Assembly (NCBI GenBank): GCA_023127905.1
Contig: JAGMEZ010000561.1
Coordinates: 1-8,015, forward strand
Source of the DNA: Caldifarciminota bacterium
Lineage (GTDB): Bacteria > Hydrothermota > E44-bin80
Direction of reading: 5' to 3'
DNA: 8,015 bases
The notes below the pieces were generated by a model. That model was not told the origin of the DNA. It was given only the letters and a program-made list of their open reading frames with translations, and made no database searches. The translations under genes were made by a program, and so were the position numbers. Of this stretch, positions 1 through 6,121 are shown piece after piece; the stretch's first letter is position 1, and every line of letters begins with the position of its first letter.

Positions 1-399
1 TTAGAAGAAGACCTTAAAAAATTAACAAAAGAACCAGGGAAAGTAAGGGGAAAACTATATGATCTTGTTATTAATGGAGAAGAGATTGCTTCCGGGAGTA
101 TAAGAAACCATATTCCAGAGATACAAAAGACTCTTCTGAAAATTGCAGACTTCTCAAACGAGCAAATAGAAGCCAGGTTTGGATATCTCCTTAATGCCTT
201 ACAGTATGGTGCCCCTCCCCATGGGGGAATTGCACCAGGCATTGACAGAATCTGTATGGTCTTCGAGGGTCTTGACAGTATTCGGGATGTTATTGCTTTT
301 CCAAAAACCTTAACAGGAAAAGGTTTGCTTGAGGGAACCCCATCCAGTGTAGAGAAAAATCAACTTGATGATTTAAATATTGAACTAAAGAAAAAATGA
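1..399 (+). CDS. aspS: Aspartyl-tRNA synthetase, C-terminal part (5' end outside window)
   Basis: This is the last 132 codons of an aspartyl-tRNA synthetase, the cytoplasmic class II enzyme that charges tRNA-Asp (or tRNA-Asp and tRNA-Asn in non-discriminating forms). The reading frame is open from base 1 to a TGA at 397-399. The class II motif 3 is clear as GAPPHGGIAPGIDR (codons 70-83), whose arginine contacts ATP. It is followed by the bacterial-type ending SIRDVIAFPKT. The pattern YDLVINGEE before motif 3 matches bacterial rather than archaeal AspRS. One oddity is ASGSIRNH at codons 36-43, where most bacterial enzymes read GGGSIRIH. The stop overlaps the def start by four bases (ATGA), so the two genes are probably cotranscribed and translationally coupled. 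Catalytic motifs 1 and 2 and the anticodon-binding domain lie upstream of the window. Confidence 0.95.
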   Translation, partial: LEEDLKKLTKEPGKVRGKLYDLVINGEEIASGSIRNHIPEIQKTLLKIADFSNEQIEARFGYLLNALQYGAPPHGGIAPGIDRICMVFEGLDSIRDVIAFPKTLTGKGLLEGTPSSVEKNQLDDLNIELKKK

Positions 400-881
400 A
401 AAAGACAGTTGAAATTATTAGAACATTCCCGAATTCAATCCTGAAGGTTAAAACAAAGAAAGTCAGAGACATCTCAGAAAGCGTCATTAAAACACTTGAT
501 GAAATGGTAAAGGTCGTAAAGATGGCAGATGCTGCAGGACTTGCTGCAAACCAGATTGGGATTAGTAGAAGCCTTGCTGTTTGCCTCCTTGAAAATAATG
601 AGTTCCTGAAAATTATCAATCCTGTTATAAAAGAAATGGATGGTGAAGAGGTTAACGAAGAAGGTTGCCTGAGCGTTCCAGGTGCTGTTTTAGAATTACC
701 TCGGGCGAAAAGGATTATAATAGAGTATCTTAATACAGATGGGAATATGAAAACCTTTGAGGCTTCTGGATTCACAGCAAGGGTTTTACAGCATGAGATT
801 GACCATCTCAATGGATTATTGATCTTCGATAGACTAAATCCTCAAGAAAGAATAAAATTCCTGAGAGAATATAAACAATAG
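396..881 (+). CDS. def: Peptide deformylase
   Basis: This enzyme removes the N-formyl group from the initiator methionine of new proteins, in the cytoplasm at the ribosome exit. The 161-residue length fits the family. All three signature motifs are present: motif I GLAANQIG (residues 48-55), motif II EGCLS (89-93) and motif III QHEIDH (132-137). The metal ligands are therefore Cys91, His133 and His137, and the catalytic acid/base is Glu134. Motif I reads AAGLAANQ rather than the common GxGLAAPQ, a mild variation. The ATG at 396 overlaps the aspS stop as ATGA, so translation is probably coupled; no strong Shine-Dalgarno site of its own is visible. The usual partner gene fmt (Met-tRNA formyltransferase) is not adjacent in this window. 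Identification is very secure. Confidence 0.97.
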   Translation: MKKTVEIIRTFPNSILKVKTKKVRDISESVIKTLDEMVKVVKMADAAGLAANQIGISRSLAVCLLENNEFLKIINPVIKEMDGEEVNEEGCLSVPGAVLELPRAKRIIIEYLNTDGNMKTFEASGFTARVLQHEIDHLNGLLIFDRLNPQERIKFLREYKQ

Positions 882-943
882 ATAACTCATTTTACTCCCC
901 TGCTTATCGCTAAAATTAACCAATATTTTGAAAAAGAATTTCA

Positions 944-972
944 TTGACAAATTACAAAATTTTTGTTATAAA
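944..972 (+). promoter_or_regulatory. Sigma70-type promoter with extended -10
   Basis: A perfect -35 box TTGACA (944-949) and a -10 box TATAAA (967-972) are separated by the optimal 17 bases. The -10 is preceded by TG plus one base (964-966), the extended -10 element. Transcription would start near 978-981, about 70 bases before the ATG at 1048. It would drive the exported protein at 1048-2214 independently of aspS-def. This is sequence inspection only; the actual start site is unmapped. Confidence 0.8.
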
Positions 973-1000
973 GTAACAATTCAAAAAGTGACTAAAAAAG

Positions 1001-1011
1001 AAAGGAGGTGA
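1001..1011 (+). promoter_or_regulatory. Extended anti-SD-complementary element in the 5' leader, not at start-codon distance
   Basis: AAAGGAGGTGA can pair with ten or so consecutive bases of the 16S rRNA 3' tail, an unusually complete Shine-Dalgarno sequence. It ends 36 bases before the ATG at 1048 and 12 bases before an in-frame TTG at 1024. Neither is the usual distance, measured from its GGAGG core. A second, ordinary site AAGGAGA (1037-1043) lies four bases before ATG 1048 and better explains initiation there. The upstream element may be a ribosome standby site, or may serve the TTG start. Confidence 0.5.
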
Positions 1012-1047
1012 GAAGATCAATCTTTGAATCAGCAAAAAGGAGAAAAA

Positions 1048-2214
1048 ATGAAGAAGAAAAGCTTATTTCTTATTATTCTCTTTGTACTCATTCTCTCTGT
1101 TTTACTTATTGCAGCAACAAAGAACCAGGATCCACGCCTCGATAAGAAAACTCTTTCCAATTCAAGAAGTTCAAGTAACGAAGTCATTAGTGTCAAGAGA
1201 ACATATGAAGGACCAATTTACAAAAAATCAAATAGGCAAGTGGAAGTTCTATTCGTGGAAGATCCAGGTATGCCAGGATTTGGAACTGCAACGAAGCCAG
1301 ATCCGCAGTGGATTCACTATCTGGACATAACATTAGGATCTGGTAATTACGATTGGTGGGGACCCGTAGTTGACTCGTCTGATGGTCCTCCAGTCGACAC
1401 GATGGCCCTCTACGACCTCGTTATCTGGAACTGCTACGACTGGTGGTGGTCACCGTGCTTTGCACCAACATCCGGAGCAGTTGCGAATATGTCAACGTAC
1501 ATGGATGGTGGCGGAAAAGTCTGGTTTATCGGGCAAGACGCGAACTATTCCTTTGGTCCCAGCTTTCTTACCACCTTCCTAACACCCTATTTTGAGGTTC
1601 AGAGTGTAACAGATGATGTCATTTGGGCTACCAACACGGTTGCTTGTCAGGGTGAAAACGTTCTTGCTGGATTTGCATATGGGGATTCAGCCGATTTTGC
1701 AAGCAACCCATTCTTCCCCGACGAAGTCATCCCGACAGCAAATGGACAACAAATAATATGGGATGGACAATATCACTTCAACGTCATCACGAATGATTTC
1801 AGATCATCATTCTGGACTGTTGATGGAAGAATTTGTACTCCCGATTCCGAATTTGTTGCTGTGGTCGACAGTATGCTTAATTTATTTAGCATAGGCGTCG
1901 CTGTTGAAGAGAAGCCGATAACACAAGATCCGAAATCGTTCAGTCTTACAGCTAAAACATCCAATCCAACAAAAGGACACACATCAATCTCCTATTCAAC
2001 AGCACAAAATGGCAAGGTTTCTTTAAAAGTCTATGATGGTACTGGAAGATTAGTAAGAAAACTTGTTGATAATGTATTAGAACAAGCCGGTACAAAAACT
2101 TTATACTGGGATGGTAAGAATGATAACCATCATCCTGTTGCAGCTGGTGTTTACTTCATAAGACTCTCAATGGAAGGTAGAACTGCAACAAAGAAGATGG
2201 TTATCGTCAGGTAG
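1048..2214 (+). CDS. Exported surface/secreted protein with C-terminal sorting (FlgD-like) tail
   Basis: This is a 388-residue exported protein of unknown specific function. Residues 1-4 (MKKK) and the hydrophobic run 5-22 form a clear signal peptide, with cleavage likely near Ala22-Ala23. Residues about 64-285 form one domain that begins with a beta strand (RQVEVLFVED) and has the pattern LYDLVIWN then YMDGGGKVWFIGQD. I read this as a ThuA/class I glutamine-amidotransferase-like alpha/beta fold, without identifiable catalytic residues. It is tryptophan-rich around 103-134 and has four cysteines (129, 137, 200, 263) that could form disulfides. Residues about 297-388 are a typical tail: NP..G.T.ISY, LKVYD..GRLVR.L, WDGK, GVYF.RL, and a basic end KKMVIVR. 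That tail resembles type IX secretion type A sorting or FlgD-Ig domains. ATG 1048 is preferred over TTG 1024 because it has AAGGAGA four bases upstream and gives a clean signal peptide. The gene has its own promoter and terminator. Confidence 0.85.
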   Translation: MKKKSLFLIILFVLILSVLLIAATKNQDPRLDKKTLSNSRSSSNEVISVKRTYEGPIYKKSNRQVEVLFVEDPGMPGFGTATKPDPQWIHYLDITLGSGNYDWWGPVVDSSDGPPVDTMALYDLVIWNCYDWWWSPCFAPTSGAVANMSTYMDGGGKVWFIGQDANYSFGPSFLTTFLTPYFEVQSVTDDVIWATNTVACQGENVLAGFAYGDSADFASNPFFPDEVIPTANGQQIIWDGQYHFNVITNDFRSSFWTVDGRICTPDSEFVAVVDSMLNLFSIGVAVEEKPITQDPKSFSLTAKTSNPTKGHTSISYSTAQNGKVSLKVYDGTGRLVRKLVDNVLEQAGTKTLYWDGKNDNHHPVAAGVYFIRLSMEGRTATKKMVIVR

Positions 2215-2234
2215 ACATATCAGATTACCTATAG

Positions 2235-2263
2235 AAAGACCCGCTAAAAGCGGGTCTTTTTTT
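2235..2263 (+). terminator. Intrinsic (Rho-independent) terminator
   Basis: A 10-bp perfect stem pairs AAAGACCCGC (2235-2244) with GCGGGTCTTT (2250-2259) around a five-base TAAAA loop. It runs into a seven-base T tract (2257-2263). It lies 20 bases after the stop codon of the exported protein and closes that transcription unit before the mutase operon promoter. The A-rich left arm opposite the T run would let it act weakly on the opposite strand too. Confidence 0.95.
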
Positions 2264-2357
2264 ATAAAATAAATTTTTCTTTTTAATTATTACCAAGTCT
2301 TTTGATTCAGATATTTTAATTTTTTCTGTTGATATTGGGATCCGTATATTTTTTCCC

Positions 2358-2386
2358 TTGACTTTCCTTTATCTTACACGTATAAT
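2358..2386 (+). promoter_or_regulatory. Near-consensus sigma70-type promoter of the mutase operon
   Basis: The -35 box TTGACT (2358-2363, five of six consensus bases) and a perfect -10 TATAAT (2381-2386) are separated by 17 bases. The expected transcription start is about 2392-2395, only some 12-15 bases before the ATG at 2407. No operator palindrome or riboswitch can fit in such a short leader. In particular, there is no room for a cobalamin riboswitch between this promoter and the first gene. If B12 controls the operon, it must do so by other means. Confidence 0.85.
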
Positions 2387-2406
2387 GCTAAAAATTTTTT
2401 GAGAAA

Positions 2407-3945
2407 ATGGAAAGAAAAAAACTATATACACAAAAGGATTTAGAAGGTTTTGACCACACAAAAAAACTTGGTGAACCTGGGAAATATCCATATACCCGCG
2501 GTGTCTATCCGACAATGTATACGGAGAGACTTTGGACAATGAGACAGTATGCAGGGTTTGGAACCGCCCGTGAAACAAACAAAAGATTCCGTTATCTTCT
2601 TAAAGAGGGCCAAACAGGGCTCTCTGTTGCTTTTGATCTTCCTACACAACTTGGGTACGATTCTGACAATCCACGTGCATCCGGTGAGATTGGGAAGGTC
2701 GGTGTCTCAGTAAGCGCACTTCCAGATATGGTTGAAATCTTTAGTGGCATTCCACTGGATAAGGTCTCAACTTCAATGACAATAAATGCAACCGCACCCT
2801 ACATATTAGCTATGTACATACTTGTAGCAGAGAAAGGGACTGTTTTAGAGAAGGCTCTCAGGGGAACCGTTCAGAATGATCCATTAAAGGAATTTCTCGC
2901 ACGAGGAAATTACGTATTCGGTGTTGAACCATCTGTCAAACTGGCAATTGATATATGGGAGTACTGCATAAAAAACATTCCGAAATGGAATTTTGTATCA
3001 GTATCTGGATACCATATAAGGGAAGCAGGTGCAACAGCCGTTCAGGAACTTGCACTTACTTTTTCAGACGCCATCGTATACGTTGAAGAAGCAATCAAAA
3101 GGGGATTGAAAGTTGACGAGTTTGCTCCAAGAATCTCTTTCTTTTTTGGAGCACATAACAATTTTTTAGAAGAAATATCAAAGTTCCGGGCAGCACGGAG
3201 GATATGGGCACGGATAATGAAAGAGAAGTTTAACGTAAAAAATCCAAAATCCCAGAGACTCAGATTTCATACCCAGACCTGTGGCTCAACACTAACTGCA
3301 CAGGAACCTGAAAATAACATTGTCCGAGTGACACTCCAGGCTCTTTCATCCATCATTGGCGGAACCCAAAGCCTTCACACGAACTCTTTCGATGAGGCGT
3401 TGAGTTTACCTTCTGAAAAATCAGTAAAGACCGCATTAAGAACCCAACAAATAATTGCATACGAAAGTGAAATTCCAGAAATGATTGACCCACTTGGCGG
3501 TTCATACTGTATTGAGAAAATAACAGACGAATTAGAAGAGGCAACGTATGCTCTTCTCGAAACGATAGAAGAAAAAGGCGGAGGCATCGAATGTATAAAA
3601 AGTGGTTTCTCACAAAAAGTTATCGAAGAGAGCGCATACCAATATCAACTGAGCATAGAAAGAAAGGGTAAAAAAATCCTTGGACTCAATTATCCAAAAA
3701 AGGAAAAGATAGAAACACCCATCTTTCAATTTTCAAGGGCTTTAGAGAAGGAAAGAAATGATTTTCTTAAAGAATATAGAAAGAAAAGGAATAACAAAGC
3801 TTTAACCTCTGCTCTGAATACGCTAAGAGAGAAATTAAAAACGAAGGAAAATCTAATGCCATATTTTATTGATTCAGTGAGGCATAACGCTACACTGGGT
3901 GAGATAACAGATATTTTAATAAAGGAGTATGGAACTCATGATTAA
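2407..3945 (+). CDS. mcmA1: Methylmalonyl-CoA mutase, catalytic (large) subunit without B12 domain
   Basis: This is the TIM-barrel subunit that interconverts (R)-methylmalonyl-CoA and succinyl-CoA with adenosylcobalamin. Family motifs run the full length: RGVYPTMY (31-38), LWTMRQYAGFGTA (42-54), GLSVAFDLPTQLGYDSD (71-87), SGYHIREAGA (200-209), RFHTQT and GGTQSLHTNSFDEAL. By alignment from memory with the Propionibacterium enzyme, Tyr48, Gln156, Arg166, Tyr202 and His203 match its Tyr89, Gln197, Arg207, Tyr243 and His244. Tyr plus Arg at the first and third positions indicates methylmalonyl-CoA rather than isobutyryl-CoA. At 512 residues it ends before any B12-binding domain, as in archaeal-type split mutases. 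It also lacks about 45-50 N-terminal residues usual for those large subunits. An in-frame TAA at 2389-2391 excludes an upstream start. There is no real Shine-Dalgarno site. Residues 172-173 are GV where relatives usually have PP. Its last eight bases overlap the epimerase gene. Confidence 0.96.
   Translation: MERKKLYTQKDLEGFDHTKKLGEPGKYPYTRGVYPTMYTERLWTMRQYAGFGTARETNKRFRYLLKEGQTGLSVAFDLPTQLGYDSDNPRASGEIGKVGVSVSALPDMVEIFSGIPLDKVSTSMTINATAPYILAMYILVAEKGTVLEKALRGTVQNDPLKEFLARGNYVFGVEPSVKLAIDIWEYCIKNIPKWNFVSVSGYHIREAGATAVQELALTFSDAIVYVEEAIKRGLKVDEFAPRISFFFGAHNNFLEEISKFRAARRIWARIMKEKFNVKNPKSQRLRFHTQTCGSTLTAQEPENNIVRVTLQALSSIIGGTQSLHTNSFDEALSLPSEKSVKTALRTQQIIAYESEIPEMIDPLGGSYCIEKITDELEEATYALLETIEEKGGGIECIKSGFSQKVIEESAYQYQLSIERKGKKILGLNYPKKEKIETPIFQFSRALEKERNDFLKEYRKKRNNKALTSALNTLREKLKTKENLMPYFIDSVRHNATLGEITDILIKEYGTHD
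3921..3927 (+). promoter_or_regulatory. Ribosome binding site deciding the epimerase start
   Basis: AAAGGAG lies inside the 3' end of the mutase gene. It is ten bases before the ATG at 3938 but only one base before the in-frame ATG at 3929. The spacing favours 3938, which also gives the usual short epimerase N-terminus MIKDIDHISIAV. Confidence 0.7.
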
Positions 3946-4333
3946 AGATATAGATCATATTTCAATTGCAGTACATTCCATCGAAAAGTCTGCAAAGCTC
4001 TTTGAGATATATTTTGGGTTAACTGTCGATCATAAAGAAAGAATTGAGAAACAAGGAATTAAGCTCGCAACTATAAACATTGGAAAAATAAAAATTGAAC
4101 TCATTGAACCCTTAACCAAGAATTCAACAGTTGCTAAATTTCTAATGAAAAGAGGGGAAGGTATTCATCACATTGCATTCAAGGTAAAGAAGATTGAAAA
4201 GGTTCTGAATGAATTAAAGAAAAAGGGTGTCAAAATACTGGACAGGGAACCACGAAAGGGGATGAAAGGCAAGAAGATTGCATTTATTTCCCCGGGAAAT
4301 GTTGCTGGAACACTCATTGAACTCTGCGAATAA
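3938..4333 (+). CDS. mce: Methylmalonyl-CoA epimerase
   Basis: This small VOC-fold (glyoxalase/dioxygenase superfamily) metalloenzyme interconverts (S)- and (R)-methylmalonyl-CoA, supplying the isomer used by the mutase. From the ATG at 3938 it has 131 residues, the normal size. Two repeats are visible: the first opens with IDHISIAV (His7) and contains KIELIEPL, and the second opens with GIHHIAF (His77/His78) and ends TLIELCE (Glu128). These histidines and the C-terminal glutamate are the expected metal ligands. The stretch AKFLMKRGEGIHHIAF is highly characteristic of the family. An alternative ATG at 3929 would add three residues but sits one base from the Shine-Dalgarno site. The gene overlaps the mutase stop by eight bases, so coupled translation is likely. 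A 51-base gap with no convincing terminator follows. Confidence 0.95.
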   Translation: MIKDIDHISIAVHSIEKSAKLFEIYFGLTVDHKERIEKQGIKLATINIGKIKIELIEPLTKNSTVAKFLMKRGEGIHHIAFKVKKIEKVLNELKKKGVKILDREPRKGMKGKKIAFISPGNVAGTLIELCE

Positions 4334-4384
4334 TAAAATATCAAAATATTTTTCCCAGTACTGCAAAAATATAAAGGAGGATTT

Positions 4385-5572
4385 ATGAGAATTGATACAA
4401 AGGTAGTACACGGTAAAGGAAAGACTGTTGATCCATTATCAAGAGCAATATCCCCCCCAATTCATACAGCTGCTGTTTTCAGCTTTAAATCCGCTGAACA
4501 CGGAGCGAGACTTTTTACCGGTGAAGAGGAGGGGTATATATACACAAGGCTTGGAAACCCAACTCTGAAAATTTTGGAAGAAAAGATGGCACTGCTTGAG
4601 GATGGTGAAGCCGCTGCTACGTTTGCGTCTGGAATGGCAGCAATAAGCACAACAATACTTGCTCTCTGCAACAGCGGTGATAATATAATTGCTTCCTCGC
4701 CAATCTATGGCGGTACGTTTGCACTTCTCTCAAAGCTCATTCCTAAGTGGGGCATTGATGTACGATGGGCAAAAGCAAGTGAATTTGGGAAAGAAATTGA
4801 AGAACAGCAATTAATCGATGAAAAAACAAAACTTATCCTTGTCGAAACACCGGCAAACCCAACCCTTGACTTAGTGGATTTAGAGGAGATAGCAAACCTT
4901 TCAAGTAAAAAAAATATTCCCGTTGCTGTTGACCAGACATTCGCAACCTTTTATTTTCAAAAACCATTTAAATTTGGAACCGACATATCTATCTACAGCG
5001 CAACGAAATTCATTGGAGGACACAGTGATTCCATTGGAGGAATTGTTGTTTCGAATAAAGAACTAATTAAAAAAATAAAAGATGAAACACTCGTAGATCT
5101 GGGTGGTGTTATGTCTCCCTTTAATGCGTTTCTGTTCCTAAGAGGTTTAGAAACGCTCGCAGTCCGTATGGACAGGCACTATGCAAACGCAAAAAAGATT
5201 GTTCAATATCTTGAGGAACACCCCAAAATTGAAAAAGTATTTTATCCGTATCTTGAGTCCAATCCGCAGTACAACCTTGCAAAAAAGCAAATGTCGGGTG
5301 GTTCAGGGCTTCTGTCATTCATCATAAATGGAGGTAGGGAAAAAGGAAAGAAATTTCTTAACAATCTTAACCTTATGATTGTTGCTGTTAGCCTTGGAGC
5401 AGTAAGTACACTTATTGAACATCCAGCATCGATGACACACTCAACATATTCTCCAGAGGAACTGGAGAAAGCAGGGATTCCGGAGGGTCTGATACGTATT
5501 TCTGTTGGAATTGAGAACATTGAAGACCTCATAGAAGATATGGATCAATCACTTAATAAAACCTTTTCCTAA
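4385..5572 (+). CDS. PLP-dependent Cys/Met metabolism enzyme, methionine gamma-lyase-like
   Basis: This is a 395-residue fold-type I PLP enzyme of the cystathionine gamma-synthase/gamma-lyase/methionine gamma-lyase family. Visible landmarks are YTRLGNPT (53-60; Tyr53 and Arg55 bind the PLP phosphate of the neighbouring subunit), FASGMAAIS (80-88), Tyr108 over the cofactor ring, Asp183 at the pyridine nitrogen, and Lys208 in SATKFIGGHSD as the Schiff-base lysine. The C-terminal stretch VSLGAVSTLIEHPASMTHSTYSPEE, broken here only by one or two substitutions, looks most like methionine gamma-lyase. However, the lyase cysteine (Pseudomonas Cys116) is Gly110, and Lys240 of that enzyme appears to be Val237. 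The usual DNTFATPY is DQTFATFY. Strict methionine lysis is therefore not assured; cystathionine gamma-lyase, homocysteine desulfhydrase or O-acylhomoserine sulfhydrylase remain possible. Its place between the epimerase and B12 genes suggests production of 2-oxobutyrate for propionyl-CoA. AAAGGAGG (4373-4380) precedes the ATG by four bases. Confidence 0.88.
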   Translation: MRIDTKVVHGKGKTVDPLSRAISPPIHTAAVFSFKSAEHGARLFTGEEEGYIYTRLGNPTLKILEEKMALLEDGEAAATFASGMAAISTTILALCNSGDNIIASSPIYGGTFALLSKLIPKWGIDVRWAKASEFGKEIEEQQLIDEKTKLILVETPANPTLDLVDLEEIANLSSKKNIPVAVDQTFATFYFQKPFKFGTDISIYSATKFIGGHSDSIGGIVVSNKELIKKIKDETLVDLGGVMSPFNAFLFLRGLETLAVRMDRHYANAKKIVQYLEEHPKIEKVFYPYLESNPQYNLAKKQMSGGSGLLSFIINGGREKGKKFLNNLNLMIVAVSLGAVSTLIEHPASMTHSTYSPEELEKAGIPEGLIRISVGIENIEDLIEDMDQSLNKTFS

Positions 5573-5584
5573 CAAATAAACCTA

Positions 5585-6121
5585 ATGACCAGTAAAAAAG
5601 AGGACTTAGGCCTTATCCAGGTTTTTACAGGCGACGGTAAAGGTAAAACCACCGCGGCTCTTGGAGAAGCTTTGAGAGCGTGTGGTCATAACTTCAAGGT
5701 TCTTGTTGTCCAATTTATGAAAGGTGATATAAAGTATGGCGAGGTCAATATTGCACCGAAGATCCCAAACCTGGAATTAAAACAATTCGGGCTTCCCACC
5801 TTCGTAAAAAAAGGTGAACCTTCAACAGAGGATTTAAGGCTTGCCCAAGAAGGTTTTAAATACGCAAAATCAGCAATTATGAGTAAAAAGTATGATATGG
5901 TTATCCTTGATGAAATTAATGTAGCCATAGATTATGGGCTTCTTATACTTGATAACGTCTTAACTCTTTTAAGAGAAAGACCGGAGGGTGTCGAAATAAT
6001 ACTAACAGGAAGATATGCACCAAAAGAAATTATCGAGATTGCAGACCTTGTCAGTAACATAGATGAGATTAAACATCCGTATCAAAAAGGCATTATTGGA
6101 AGAAAAGGGGTAGAATGGTAG
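5585..6121 (+). CDS. cobO: Corrinoid adenosyltransferase, CobA/CobO/BtuR type
   Basis: This enzyme transfers the 5'-deoxyadenosyl group of ATP to cob(I)alamin or cob(I)yrinic acid a,c-diamide, making the coenzyme form of B12 in the cytoplasm. At 178 residues it has the family length. It carries the distinctive P-loop GDGKGKTT (16-23), RACGHNFKVLVVQFMKG (31-47), the acidic MVILDEIN segment (105-112), and the ending IKHPYQKGIIGRKG (162-175). It is the RecA-like type, not the PduO or EutT type. It starts 12 bases after the PLP enzyme stop without a clear Shine-Dalgarno site, so it probably depends on translation of the upstream gene. Its last seven bases overlap meaB. Next to the mutase and MeaB, its likely job is to supply adenosylcobalamin to that mutase. 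No other cobalamin synthesis genes are in the window, so it may serve salvage of imported corrinoids. Confidence 0.94.
   Translation: MTSKKEDLGLIQVFTGDGKGKTTAALGEALRACGHNFKVLVVQFMKGDIKYGEVNIAPKIPNLELKQFGLPTFVKKGEPSTEDLRLAQEGFKYAKSAIMSKKYDMVILDEINVAIDYGLLILDNVLTLLRERPEGVEIILTGRYAPKEIIEIADLVSNIDEIKHPYQKGIIGRKGVEW

Noticed and set aside
882..943. Gap after def checked for a terminator or small gene
   Set aside because: Only a weak AT-rich inverted repeat and no T-run hairpin or start/ribosome-site pair is visible.
2264..2357. AT-rich gap between the terminator and the operon promoter, checked for a cobalamin riboswitch or other leader RNA
   Set aside because: It lies upstream of the predicted transcript start and shows no B12-box-like sequence or stable structure.
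4335..4352. AT-only hairpin (AAAATAT / ATATTTT, four-base loop) after the epimerase stop, with a short T run
   Set aside because: The stem has no G-C pairs and would be too weak to terminate reliably. The next gene starts 51 bases after the epimerase stop with a strong ribosome site and no convincing promoter of its own, so the operon probably continues.
4370..4375. TATAAA that could be a -10 box for the PLP enzyme gene
   Set aside because: It overlaps the Shine-Dalgarno site and would put the transcript start at or after the start codon, and no -35 box is at the right distance.
5242..5532. Minus-strand open frame of 96 codons opposite the PLP enzyme
   Set aside because: It lies wholly inside a well-conserved gene, has no recognisable protein pattern, and is explained as a shadow of the sense frame. 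The same applies to the minus-strand frames at 290-811, 3353-3613, 7338-7595 and 7690-7995.
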